Origin: Tissierellia bacterium
GTDB lineage: Bacteria > Bacillota > Clostridia > Tissierellales > Tepidimicrobiaceae
NCBI GenBank assembly: GCA_012735215.1
Contig: JAAYHX010000015.1
Coordinates: forward strand, 1-64,000
Direction: 5' to 3'
Length of the DNA stretch: 64,000 nucleotides
Part shown: positions 57,069 through 64,000 of the stretch, piece by piece
Numbering within the stretch: the first letter of the stretch is position 1
How the letters are laid out: the number at the start of each line of letters is the position of its first letter
Position numbers and translations under genes: made by a program
The notes under the pieces: model-generated
Seen by the model: the letters and a program-made list of their open reading frames with translations, nothing else
Database searches by the model: none
What the model was told of the DNA's origin: nothing

Positions 57069-57386
57069 ATGTATGATGAATTAATGACTCCTGATACTTT
57101 GACTACTTTTATTGGCTTAGTTGCAGATACTTTCTTTATAGTTTAATTTACCAAGCCTTTAATAAAAAAGAAGCTTCCAGATATTTTTGTCAGAGTATAT
57201 GCTTATGTTGTAGCATTGATTTTGAGTTTCACATTTGGAGAAAATGATTTGAGTGTACAAGGTACAACATTAAAGTTCGTTAATGCTATGATAATTACAA
57301 CATCTGTTATGGGTTGGTATGGGGTATTATCAGACCCAAAAGCAGAAAGAAGAGATTTAAGGCTAGACAAAAAACCTTGGTCTTAA
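57069..57386 (+). pseudogene. Holin-like gene with one stop, paralogue of the gene at 13594
   Basis: 106 codons. MYDELMTPDTLTTFIGLVAD, then an in-frame TAA, then FTKPLIKKKLPDIFVRVYAY and FVNAMIITTSVMG. It aligns end to end with the intact 94-aa protein at 13594 (MTPETLTTFIGLVAA; FTKPLLKRRLPDVFIRVY; NAMIITTSAMG), including the GGGGAGAAGTATGT start region. The tail is 12 residues longer. Confidence 0.85.
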
Positions 57387-57934
57387 TTATGTTTTGTTAT
57401 AAGCAAAAGAATTGACAATAAAATCAAAATTAGATAATATTAACATAATTGATTTGTTAATAGCATACCTATAAGGAATTGATACTTGTATTCAAAAGCT
57501 TGATTACGAATACTTATTACAACGTTACTAGACTACCTATGAGGATCTAGTTAAGTCTAGGATCAAAACCAGGGTTTTATTTATTTTTTGGAGGAAATCT
57601 ACATTTTATTTTGAGGTATAACGCATTTTTATGAACGTATTAATATAAAACCTATTATTAATTGTCACTACTTCTTAGGTCAAATAGGAATAATAAGGGA
57701 TGAATTAGAAGCAGCTAATAGTTGGATTTGATAAGGATAACTATAGAGAGTTAGAAGATGAATTATATCCATATGAGCTAGAAGATCTATTGAATCTAAA
57801 AATATTTCATAGCTTAAATCTAATAAGGTATGAAAAAGGTTGGTCTAAATTCATAACTAAACTACCTACACCAAACAAATATAACTGCAAACAAATTGCT
57901 AACATATAATATACTATGTAAGATTTCACAGCAT
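57387..57934. other. Degenerate remnant stretch without an intact gene
   Basis: Broken reading frames on the plus strand, for example GIDTCIQKLDYEYLLQRY followed by a stop (about 57475-57530), and FDKDNYRELEDELYPYELED with LLNLKIFHSLNLIRYEKGW (about 57728-57910). I cannot assign either one. They look like decayed accessory genes from the end of the prophage. Confidence 0.5.
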
Positions 57935-57960
57935 AAGGGCCTAAATACTAGGCCCTTAAA
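57935..57960. terminator. Terminator-like hairpin at the right end of the prophage
   Basis: AAGGGCCTA-AATAC-TAGGCCCTT, a perfect 9-bp stem followed by AAATTT. Confidence 0.7.
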
Positions 57961-57966
57961 TTTATG

Positions 57967-57994
57967 CGTGCCACTTTGCGTGCCACTCGTGCCA
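57967..57994. repeat. Three short direct repeats CGTGCCA beside the att site
   Basis: CGTGCCA at 57967, 57979 and 57988. Single copies occur near the left end at 54397 and 54596. The 14 bases ATTTATGCGTGCCA are identical at 54390-54403 and 57960-57973. They could be integrase arm-binding sites or the end of an integrase gene (inference). Confidence 0.5.
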
Positions 57995-58037
57995 GTATAG
58001 AGCAAAATATAACCAACTAAACCCGAAACAAAAAATA

Positions 58038-58091
58038 AAAAAGGCTGATTTTCAATGTAATCAGCCTTTATCTTTATATAAAATGGTCGGG
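58038..58091. repeat. Right att copy (54-bp direct repeat), overlapping tRNA-Pro
   Basis: Identical to 54440-54493. It contains the tRNA-Pro terminator on the minus strand (stem 58041-58066 followed by a T run) and the last 8 bases of the tRNA gene. Confidence 0.88.
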
Positions 58092-58160
58092 ATGACTGGA
58101 TTTGAACCAGCGACCCCAAGTCCCCCAGACTTGTGCGCTACCTGACTGCGCCACATCCCG
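58084..58160 (-). tRNA. tRNA-Pro(GGG)
   Basis: 77 nt on the minus strand. Acceptor CGGGATG pairs with CATCCCG, anticodon stem CAAGT/ACTTG with loop CTGGGGG gives GGG, T-arm GGTTCAAATCC, and CCA is encoded. It is the integration site of the prophage remnant; the gene itself remains complete. Confidence 0.95.
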
Positions 58161-58396
58161 ACAGTTTTTGTTGTCACCTGTATGCCTTTAAATTACTTGG
58201 TTACAATATATATTATATAACTATCAGGTAATATTATACTATGGTTTTAATGAAATTGCAAATATTAATTTACTCTTGATACTGACAACTTAGTATAGGG
58301 AAAAATAATAACAAAGAATTATTTTCACATTAATTATGGTTGTGACTTTTATTATCAGATTTTACAAAAAATTTACATTAGTATTATTTATTACTA

Positions 58397-58425
58397 TTGT
58401 ATTTGGCAAGATTTGGGTATATAAT
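58397..58425 (+). promoter_or_regulatory. Candidate promoter of the second ftsH
   Basis: TTGTAT, 17 bases, TATAAT. The rest of the 58161-58511 gap is AT-rich; on the minus strand it holds TATAAT-like boxes that could serve tRNA-Pro, but no other feature. Confidence 0.5.
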
Positions 58426-58511
58426 AATAGCTTTAAAAACATATGATAATTATTTTGCATTTCACATAAATGTATAATAGTTGTACATCAGAATACATTA
58501 GGAGGATAGGA

Positions 58512-60521
58512 ATGAAGAGGTTTAGCAAATTAGAAAAAGATACAAAAGTGATGTTGGTTGTTGTATCCATAATAGTATTAGTAAGTGTTATAAATGCTTT
58601 ATATACACGAATCAATGCTGATAGTATATTGGATACATTAAGAAGGAATTCTCATTTAAACTTTGTATCTTTAGATGAGTTTAGAACGTTTGTTAAAGAA
58701 AAAGAAGTAACGGATCTGACTTATGATGTAGAAAGGGATATTATTACAGGTACCCTAATAGAAGAAGCTAAGACGAAATACGGAATAACTGGTGGTGGAA
58801 CAGTAGCTTTAGGAAATGTGTCACAACTAGTAGAAGAAAAGCAAATAACAAATGAAGTTATATTGGAAACCATTAATAATGCGGAAAACAGTTATCTTAA
58901 GAAATCTACTAGCAGATTAGTGTATACATTAGTTATTTTCACTATGATATCAGCATTATATATAAAGCTAATTAAGCCTATTTTAAATTATGGCAGCAAG
59001 AGTTCATCTACTTCAAAAAAATCCCAAGACAAACATGAAGAGGTTATAGGGAAAGCAGACCTTGTTAAATTAAGCGATGTAAAGGGCCATGATGAAATTA
59101 AAGAGGATTTAGAATTCTTGATAAAGTTCTTGAAGAATCCTAAAAAATACGAAAAAGTAGGAGCCAAGGTTCCAAAAGGAATCTTGTTATTTGGCCCTCC
59201 TGGTACAGGCAAGACAATGATAGCTAAGGCCTTGGCCAATGAAGTAGGTATACCATTTATTGCTACTGCAGGTAGCGATTTTGTTGAAAAATATGTTGGT
59301 GTAGGTGCTAAAAGAGTAAGAGAGATCTTTACAGAGGCAAAGAAACATGAGAAAGCTATAATCTATATAGATGAGATTGATGCTATTGGCAAAAAAAGAG
59401 GTGGAGAAAATGATAATGATGAGAGGATTAATACTTTAAATGCTCTATTGATAGAAATGGATGGTTTTAAGGATTCCAGTGGTATTATGGTTATAGCATC
59501 AACCAATAGACTCGATATATTGGATGAAGCTCTACTTCGCCCAGGTCGTTTTGATAAGCATATAGCAGTAAATCCTCCAGACTACCAAGGCAGATTAGAT
59601 ATTTTGAAGCTGTATGCAAAAAATAAGAGACTGGATAAAGATGTCCGCCTAGATAAAATTGCAGCAATGACAAGAGGATTTAGTGGTGCCGACTTAGCAA
59701 ACTTATTGAATGAAGCTGCTATGTTAACAGCCTTTAGAGATAAGGATAAAACAACTATGCAAGAAATTGATGATGCCTTTTACAAGATATTAACAAAGGG
59801 TGATAAGAAAAAGTCCTTTGAAAGGTCTCAGGATGATACTGAGTTAACTGCTTGGCATGAAGCAGGACATGCTATAGTATCTAAGCTTATTGCAAATCAA
59901 AAGGTAAACAAGGTTACAATAATACCATCAACTAGTGGAGCTGGCGGGATTACTGTAATGGAGCCTAAAGAGGGAAGTTATTATTCTAAAGAAGATTTGG
60001 AGAATATGGTTAAGGTAAGCTATGGTGGTAGGGCAGCAGAATATATATTGTTAAAAGACGAAAGTAAAGTAACTACCGGTGCTTCCAATGATATAGAAAA
60101 GGCAACCAATATAATAATGGCCATGCTGGGTAGTTATGGCATGAGTGATAAGTTTGGATTATTAAACTTAGAAAAGATGAGAGGTTTGAACCAAGAATAT
60201 CTCTTAGCAGAAGCAAAGGAAATTTCAAATAAACTTTACCAGGAAACAATAGACTTTTTAAAAGATAACTATGAATTATTAAAAGAAATGGCAGATATAT
60301 TGATAATAAAGGAAACCATGGATGAAGAGGAAGTTGATGTCTTGATACTTAAACACACTTCCAATAAAGAGAAAAATAACAACATAAAAATAGTTAATTT
60401 TACTGAAGATAACGATGAATCCCCTGAAAAGAAAAAGCGCGGACTTTCTCAATTAATACCAGATAAATTAATACCTGAGCTAATAAAAAAAGAAAATCTA
60501 GCCAAGAAGGAAGAGGATTAA
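58512..60521 (+). CDS. Second, divergent FtsH-type AAA+ zinc protease
   Basis: 669 aa. Membrane helices at about 13-30 and 136-156 enclose a 105-residue outer domain unlike that of the FtsH at 15335. Walker A GPPGTGKT (228-235), Walker B IYIDEID (284-290), SRH NRLDILDEALLRPGRFD with Leu for the usual Pro, and zinc site HEAGH (449-453); all catalytic features are intact. A charged tail of about 60 residues (EKKKRGLSQLIPDKLIPEL) extends beyond other FtsH. ATG 58512 after AGGAGGAT. In Clostridia such second copies are common; the specific substrate is unknown. Confidence 0.9.
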   Translation: MKRFSKLEKDTKVMLVVVSIIVLVSVINALYTRINADSILDTLRRNSHLNFVSLDEFRTFVKEKEVTDLTYDVERDIITGTLIEEAKTKYGITGGGTVALGNVSQLVEEKQITNEVILETINNAENSYLKKSTSRLVYTLVIFTMISALYIKLIKPILNYGSKSSSTSKKSQDKHEEVIGKADLVKLSDVKGHDEIKEDLEFLIKFLKNPKKYEKVGAKVPKGILLFGPPGTGKTMIAKALANEVGIPFIATAGSDFVEKYVGVGAKRVREIFTEAKKHEKAIIYIDEIDAIGKKRGGENDNDERINTLNALLIEMDGFKDSSGIMVIASTNRLDILDEALLRPGRFDKHIAVNPPDYQGRLDILKLYAKNKRLDKDVRLDKIAAMTRGFSGADLANLLNEAAMLTAFRDKDKTTMQEIDDAFYKILTKGDKKKSFERSQDDTELTAWHEAGHAIVSKLIANQKVNKVTIIPSTSGAGGITVMEPKEGSYYSKEDLENMVKVSYGGRAAEYILLKDESKVTTGASNDIEKATNIIMAMLGSYGMSDKFGLLNLEKMRGLNQEYLLAEAKEISNKLYQETIDFLKDNYELLKEMADILIIKETMDEEEVDVLILKHTSNKEKNNNIKIVNFTEDNDESPEKKKRGLSQLIPDKLIPELIKKENLAKKEED

Positions 60522-60638
60522 TTATAAAAAGGACTATATATTTGATAGTGGGAACATAAATTTTCAAAGTGTATTTATAGTTAAATCAATATATGTTATA
60601 CTTATATTAAGTATGAAAAAATGGAGGTAGTATAGGCT

Positions 60639-61016
60639 TTGTTAATATATATCCAAAGAATTTTAGTAGTTTTATGGCTAATGTCCGTAATTGGCTATAT
60701 TTTTACAGTGATAAAAGAAAAGCATTATTTAAAAAACAATATGATTGTAATTGAAAACAAATCAGTAACCCAAAAGGATTTAGATGAGGCTGACATTAAA
60801 GAATTTGTACTCAACGGAGTGAAAGTTAGATTTGGTGATGAAATTAAGATAATAACTGATTGTAATAACAAATTCAAGGGAATTCTAATTGGAGCAGTTA
60901 AAGATGAAAGGTCCATAATGATGGTGACCTATGATAACAAAGTGGAAAAGCTTGATATTAATAATATTGCCAAATTTAAAATAATAAGTAAATATGGAAG
61001 CTTCTTTAAAAGATAA
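60639..61016 (+). CDS. Uncharacterised small membrane-anchored protein
   Basis: 125 aa, not recognised. One N-terminal membrane helix (about 6-24), then a soluble domain: KDLDEADIKEFVLNGVKVRF, then GDEIKIITDCNNKFKGILIG and a beta-rich SIMMVTYDNKVEKLDIN. The second half looks like a small beta-barrel (Hfq/SH3-like) fold, a guess from pattern. TTG start after GGAGGTAG. It precedes the HlyD-like gene and may share its operon. Confidence 0.6.
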   Translation: MLIYIQRILVVLWLMSVIGYIFTVIKEKHYLKNNMIVIENKSVTQKDLDEADIKEFVLNGVKVRFGDEIKIITDCNNKFKGILIGAVKDERSIMMVTYDNKVEKLDINNIAKFKIISKYGSFFKR

Positions 61017-61061
61017 GGGAATATAAGAAACTAAGGTATGAAGATAGCGCAGGGTGATAAT

Positions 61062-62345
61062 ATGGGACAAGAAGAGCGTAAGAAAAAAAGAGCAAGAAAG
61101 AGGAAGATAAGATTAGCATTTGTGGCATTTGTTTTTATTTACTTGCTTTTGAGAAGCATACCATCCTTAGGATATAAAACAAAGTTACCTGAAAAACATA
61201 CAATCTATAAAAAAATAGAATCTGAAGGAGTAATTATTAAGGATGAGAAGGTATTTACTGCCTATGGAGAAGGTAAATTAAAATTGTATGTAAAGGAAGG
61301 TCAGAGGGTTCCAGTAGGAAAGAAGATTGCAGAAATCTACTTATTAGATAGCTCATCTACTTTAGAGCAGAAATTAGATGAGATTGATGAAAGGATAGGA
61401 GTACTCAGCCAGGTAGAAGGGGAAAAGCTATCATCTACTACCGATAAAGTGGAAATTGAGGATAGTTTAAATACTGTTGTAGAAGAAATACAGGAAAGCA
61501 TATCAAATGGAGATTATTCCAGAGCTAGCCTTTTAAAAGATAAGCTGTCAATGTATAATGACAAGCAAAAGGATATAACAGGAGACAATACTTTAGTTGA
61601 TACTAGTTTAGATAATTTAAAGAAAGAAAGGGAGAGCATTAAGAATCAAATAATAAGCAATATGGTGAGCTACCATTCAGACCAGTCAGGAATTCTGTCA
61701 TTTAAGATAGATGGATATGAGGATAAGTTTACTTTTGATAATAGAGAGAACTATAAGTACAAGGATTTTGAGAGGTTATCTAGTGAATTGAAGACGGTAT
61801 CCAATAATCAAAATGTGAAGGTAGGAGATCCTATTTTTAAAATCATAGATAACTTAGAATGGTATATGCTGATTAAGGCTGATAATATAAAAGATCTAGA
61901 AGATTATCAAGAAGGAAGTCAAATAATACTATCTGGCAAAGATATTGAGCAAGAGCTAAAAGGTAGGATAGTTAAAATAAACAAGGATGGCGATAAGGCT
62001 GCTATTTTATGTAGATTTAATAGAGATTTTCACTATTATTATGATAAAAGAGTATTAGATATTGATATAATATTAGCTAGATACGAATCCTATAAAATTC
62101 CCAAAAAGAGCATTACAGAATTAGATGGTGTTAAAGGAGTTTATATAAGAGATGCAAGTGGGATAGTAAGGTTTAGGCCTGTTGAAGTTTTAGATGAAGA
62201 TAAAGATTATTCATATATAAACATTGGAGATAAAAATGGTAATATTAGCTTAGGAAAAGACAGTGAACAAGTAAAAACAGTTAGCCAGTTTGACGAAATA
62301 CTCTTAAATCCGACAAAAGTAGAAGAAGGTATGATCATAAACTAA
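61062..62345 (+). CDS. HlyD-like membrane-fusion/adaptor protein
   Basis: 427 aa. A basic N-terminus and one membrane helix (about 17-35), a biotinyl-lipoyl-like half (GEGKLKLYVKEGQRVPVGKKIAEI), a coiled-coil hairpin (about 95-215), then beta-barrel parts. This resembles HlyD/RND adaptor proteins, but no transporter is adjacent. In Clostridia it is typically found right before yggS-sepF-yggT in the division cluster. ATG 61062 follows AGGGTGAT. Confidence 0.8.
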   Translation: MGQEERKKKRARKRKIRLAFVAFVFIYLLLRSIPSLGYKTKLPEKHTIYKKIESEGVIIKDEKVFTAYGEGKLKLYVKEGQRVPVGKKIAEIYLLDSSSTLEQKLDEIDERIGVLSQVEGEKLSSTTDKVEIEDSLNTVVEEIQESISNGDYSRASLLKDKLSMYNDKQKDITGDNTLVDTSLDNLKKERESIKNQIISNMVSYHSDQSGILSFKIDGYEDKFTFDNRENYKYKDFERLSSELKTVSNNQNVKVGDPIFKIIDNLEWYMLIKADNIKDLEDYQEGSQIILSGKDIEQELKGRIVKINKDGDKAAILCRFNRDFHYYYDKRVLDIDIILARYESYKIPKKSITELDGVKGVYIRDASGIVRFRPVEVLDEDKDYSYINIGDKNGNISLGKDSEQVKTVSQFDEILLNPTKVEEGMIIN

Positions 62346-62364
62346 AGTTAAGGGGGTAATAAAA

Positions 62365-63051
62365 ATAAGCATCAAGGATAATCTAGACATAATTGAAAAG
62401 AATATAAAGGAAGCTTTAATAAAGTCTAAAAGAGAGAATTCAAAAGTAGAAGTCATAGCTGTAACCAAAACAGTAGATGTGGATAGAATAAATGAGGCCT
62501 TAGATTTAGGACTTAATAATATTGGAGAAAATAGACCTCAAGAGTTGGTCAAAAAATACGATATAATAGGTAATAGGGCAAATTTTCACATGATCGGACA
62601 TCTTCAAACAAATAAAGTAAAATATATAATAGATAAGGTAAGCCTAATTCATTCTCTAGACAGGTTATCTTTAGCTGAAGAATTGCAAAAAAGAGCAGAA
62701 AAACTAGACATTCTTGTAAATGCCCTTGTCCAAGTAAATGTAGCTGATGAAAAGAGCAAGTTTGGATTAAAGATTGAGGAAGTAATACCATTTATAAACA
62801 AGGTCATGGAATTTGACAACTTAAGAATCAAGGGATTAATGACCATTGCACCATTTGTAGAAGATCCTGAAGATATTAGGTGGGTTTTTAGGGATCTGCG
62901 CAAGTTAAGTGAAAATATTGCCAGGATGAATTTAAAAAATGTAGAAATGAAGTATTTGTCTATGGGCATGACTAATGATTACCAGGTAGCAATAGAAGAA
63001 GGGGCAAATATGATAAGAATTGGAACTGGTCTATTTGGTAAGCGAAATTAA
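62365..63051 (+). CDS. yggS: YggS/PLPBP family PLP-binding protein, non-canonical ATA start
   Basis: 228 aa, the family's usual length. It is a PLP-homeostasis protein with a single alanine-racemase-like barrel. N-terminal SIKDNLDIIEKNIKEALIKS leads to VEVIAVTKTVDVDRI, whose Lys holds PLP; then GENRPQELVKKYD, HMIGHLQTNKVK and the C-terminal YLSMGMTNDYQVAIEEGA. No ATG, GTG or TTG exists between the preceding in-frame stop at 62338 and a GTG at 62479, which would cut off the PLP Lys. The AGGGGG at 62351-62356 is 8 bases before an ATA at 62365, the best start. Confidence 0.85.
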   Translation: MSIKDNLDIIEKNIKEALIKSKRENSKVEVIAVTKTVDVDRINEALDLGLNNIGENRPQELVKKYDIIGNRANFHMIGHLQTNKVKYIIDKVSLIHSLDRLSLAEELQKRAEKLDILVNALVQVNVADEKSKFGLKIEEVIPFINKVMEFDNLRIKGLMTIAPFVEDPEDIRWVFRDLRKLSENIARMNLKNVEMKYLSMGMTNDYQVAIEEGANMIRIGTGLFGKRN

Positions 63052-63069
63052 ATCAAAGGAGGAGTCTTT

Positions 63070-63516
63070 ATGGCAAAAATAGTTAATAAACTTAAGTACA
63101 TCATGGGGATTGATGATCTGGATTACGAAGAGGAGGAAGAACAATATATTTATGGAGAAGAAGAGGAAGCTGAAGAGTTACCAGTTAACACTCAAACTAG
63201 GAAAATGAGGAATAAAATCGTTAATATTCATACCTCTACTAACATGAAACTATCCATCCATGAACCATTAAACTATGAAGATGCTCCAAAGATAATTGAT
63301 GATCTTAAGAAAAGAAAAACAGTTGTAGTCAATTTTGAACAGTTAGAGGCTGGAATCAAAAGACAGATATTTGATTTCATAAATGGAGGTATATACTCCT
63401 TAGAGGGTACTATTCATAAGGTGTCTACAGATATATTTGTTCTAGCCCCTGCAAATGTTGAAATCGACGGGAATATTAAGGAGGAGTTAACTAGCAGGTT
63501 TACACTTAAATGGTAA
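63070..63516 (+). CDS. sepF: Cell division protein SepF
   Basis: 148 aa. N-terminal amphipathic membrane-binding helix (about 1-13), an acidic linker, and the SepF domain (about 60-146; INIHEPLNYEDAPKIIDDLK-like pattern with VVVNFEQLE and FDFINGGIYSLEG). It tethers FtsZ to the membrane. RBS AAAGGAGG. It lies 18 bases after yggS. Confidence 0.95.
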   Translation: MAKIVNKLKYIMGIDDLDYEEEEEQYIYGEEEEAEELPVNTQTRKMRNKIVNIHTSTNMKLSIHEPLNYEDAPKIIDDLKKRKTVVVNFEQLEAGIKRQIFDFINGGIYSLEGTIHKVSTDIFVLAPANVEIDGNIKEELTSRFTLKW

Positions 63517-63539
63517 ACTCGGTAGTAAAGGAGAATGTT

Positions 63540-63806
63540 ATGCCAGTTATATATAGAGCAATAAGTATATTAGTTGAAATCTTAGAGCTTCTTATACTAG
63601 TTAGAATAATATTATCTTGGTTTAGGATAAGTCCATATAATCCTATATCAAAAGTAGTTTATGAGTTGACGGAACCATTACTTTCAGTTGCTAGAAATCT
63701 AATCTATAAAATCGGCATAAACACTGGAATGTTTGATTTTTCGCCAATTGTGGCCATTATGATTTTGAGAATTATATTATTAATAGTAAGAGAGATAATA
63801 TTTTAG
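63540..63806 (+). CDS. YggT family membrane protein
   Basis: 88 aa, two membrane helices with the family core ILSWFRISPYNPISKVVYEL and DFSPIVAIMILRII. ATG 63540 lies 7 bases after AAGGAG; the frame also opens at 63510. It is part of the sepF cluster; its role in the envelope or division is not settled. Confidence 0.92.
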   Translation: MPVIYRAISILVEILELLILVRIILSWFRISPYNPISKVVYELTEPLLSVARNLIYKIGINTGMFDFSPIVAIMILRIILLIVREIIF

Positions 63807-63821
63807 TTTTTGGTGATACTA

Positions 63822-64000
63822 TTGAAGTTGAATAAGGAACAATACACAGAACATATAAAAGACGAAGAACAACTCATCAATATGAGAAAGATATTAGACA
63901 AAGTAGAAATAGTACTAAACAAGTATACATGCCAGACTACAGATTTCTTAAATCCCTATGAGAGAAGATTAGCAAGATCTATATTGAATAGATTTTCAGA
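63822..64000 (+). CDS. ylmH: YlmH-like S4-domain RNA-binding protein, 3' end cut by window
   Basis: Sixty codons are visible: KLNKEQYTEHIKDEEQLINM, KYTCQTTDFLNPYERRLARS. This is the N-terminal domain of YlmH, whose S4 domain would lie beyond the window. Tandem TTG codons at 63822 and 63828; the start is uncertain. The order yggT-ylmH is the normal one, and divIVA would be expected next. Confidence 0.8.
   Translation, partial: MKLNKEQYTEHIKDEEQLINMRKILDKVEIVLNKYTCQTTDFLNPYERRLARSILNRFS

Larger units (their letters stand above)
54440..58091. mobile_element. Decayed prophage remnant in the 3' end of tRNA-Pro
   Basis: A perfect 54-bp direct repeat (54440-54493 and 58038-58091) bounds the region. 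The right copy is the 3' end plus terminator of tRNA-Pro(GGG), and the left copy continues into a degraded tRNA-like T-arm. Inside, on the plus strand and in phage head order, are a truncated minor capsid protein with its partner gene, a GP20-type scaffold, a major capsid fragment and a holin-like gene, nearly all with stops and frameshifts. Terminase, portal, tail, lysis and replication genes are gone. At 54605-54690 the minus strand carries a short open stretch (MQDTFEQTIEENKENGT, then stop) that might be the last codons of the integrase (weak). Confidence 0.85.

Noticed and set aside
57862-58119. Minus-strand open frame across the att repeat and tRNA-Pro
   Set aside because: It overlaps a definite tRNA gene and terminator, so it is not coding; only its TGGCACG repeats are of interest.
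62479-63051. yggS beginning at GTG 62479
   Set aside because: It would lack the PLP-binding lysine segment and has no ribosome binding site; the ATA at 62365 is preferred.

Overview
The window is a low-GC (roughly one third G+C) chromosome segment of an endospore-forming, probably anaerobic Clostridia/Tissierellia-type Firmicute. The evidence is spoIVA, a SpoIID/LytB protein and a BofC-like protein, two T-box leaders, ECF vitamin transport, a SCIFF RiPP locus, TTG and GTG starts behind strong AGGAGG sites, and the Firmicute orders ruvCAB-queA-tgt-yajC, der-plsY-gpsA-spoIVA and yggS-sepF-yggT-ylmH. The species cannot be named from sequence alone.

Layout. 1-410: five tRNA genes (Gly, Gly, Arg, Cys, Arg). 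647-1884: accessory patch with a triple-repeat Ltp-like surface protein, the broken C-terminus of a phage capsid-linked effector, and its intact small partner gene. 2150-5768: a YkoE/D/C-type ECF importer operon ending in a DUF169 gene. 5975-15207: a two-domain membrane protein, galU, a UBA-like/TM protein joined to an OmpR/histidine-kinase pair, an M18 aminopeptidase, an orphan phage-holin-like gene, sfsA and a TetR regulator. 15335-21134: ftsH, a macrodomain protein, a zinc phospholipase C-like protein, a ComEC-like MBL lipoprotein with DUF3006, and an SLC1-type symporter. 21456-22761: a T-box(Asn)-controlled asnA.

22809-43701 is a long, almost wholly plus-strand housekeeping block: MltG-like protein, an unknown protein, BofC-like protein, ruvC-ruvA-ruvB, DUF2905, SpoIID-like protein, queA, tgt, yajC, TIGR04086, the SCIFF peptide and its radical-SAM maturase, recJ, relA/spoT, dtd, an MBL hydrolase, a 56-aa HTH protein, hemZ, T-box(Asp)-aspS, tcdA, an RseC-like protein and a CsoR-family repressor. 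From my knowledge of related genomes, secD/secF, apt and hisS would be expected in this run and are absent. A split ThrE exporter, glyA, a DUF512 radical SAM protein, der, plsY, gpsA, spoIVA and a metallophosphoesterase lipoprotein follow.

54440-58091 is a heavily decayed prophage in the 3' end of a minus-strand tRNA-Pro(GGG). A perfect 54-bp direct repeat, containing the tRNA terminator and tRNA 3' end, flanks remnants of a minor capsid protein with its partner, a GP20 scaffold, a major capsid protein and a holin-like gene. The last is a paralogue of the intact orphan at 13594. After it come a second, divergent FtsH, a HlyD-like adaptor, yggS (which appears to start at an ATA codon), sepF, yggT and the beginning of ylmH.

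The points most worth following up are the two capsid-linked effector/partner modules, the tRNA-Pro att duplication, the yggS start, the small HTH gene whose ribosome binding site lies in a 16-bp hairpin, the SCIFF locus without its usual secDF neighbours, and the ECF-DUF169 operon without a TPP riboswitch. I found no convincing wholly new multigene system.
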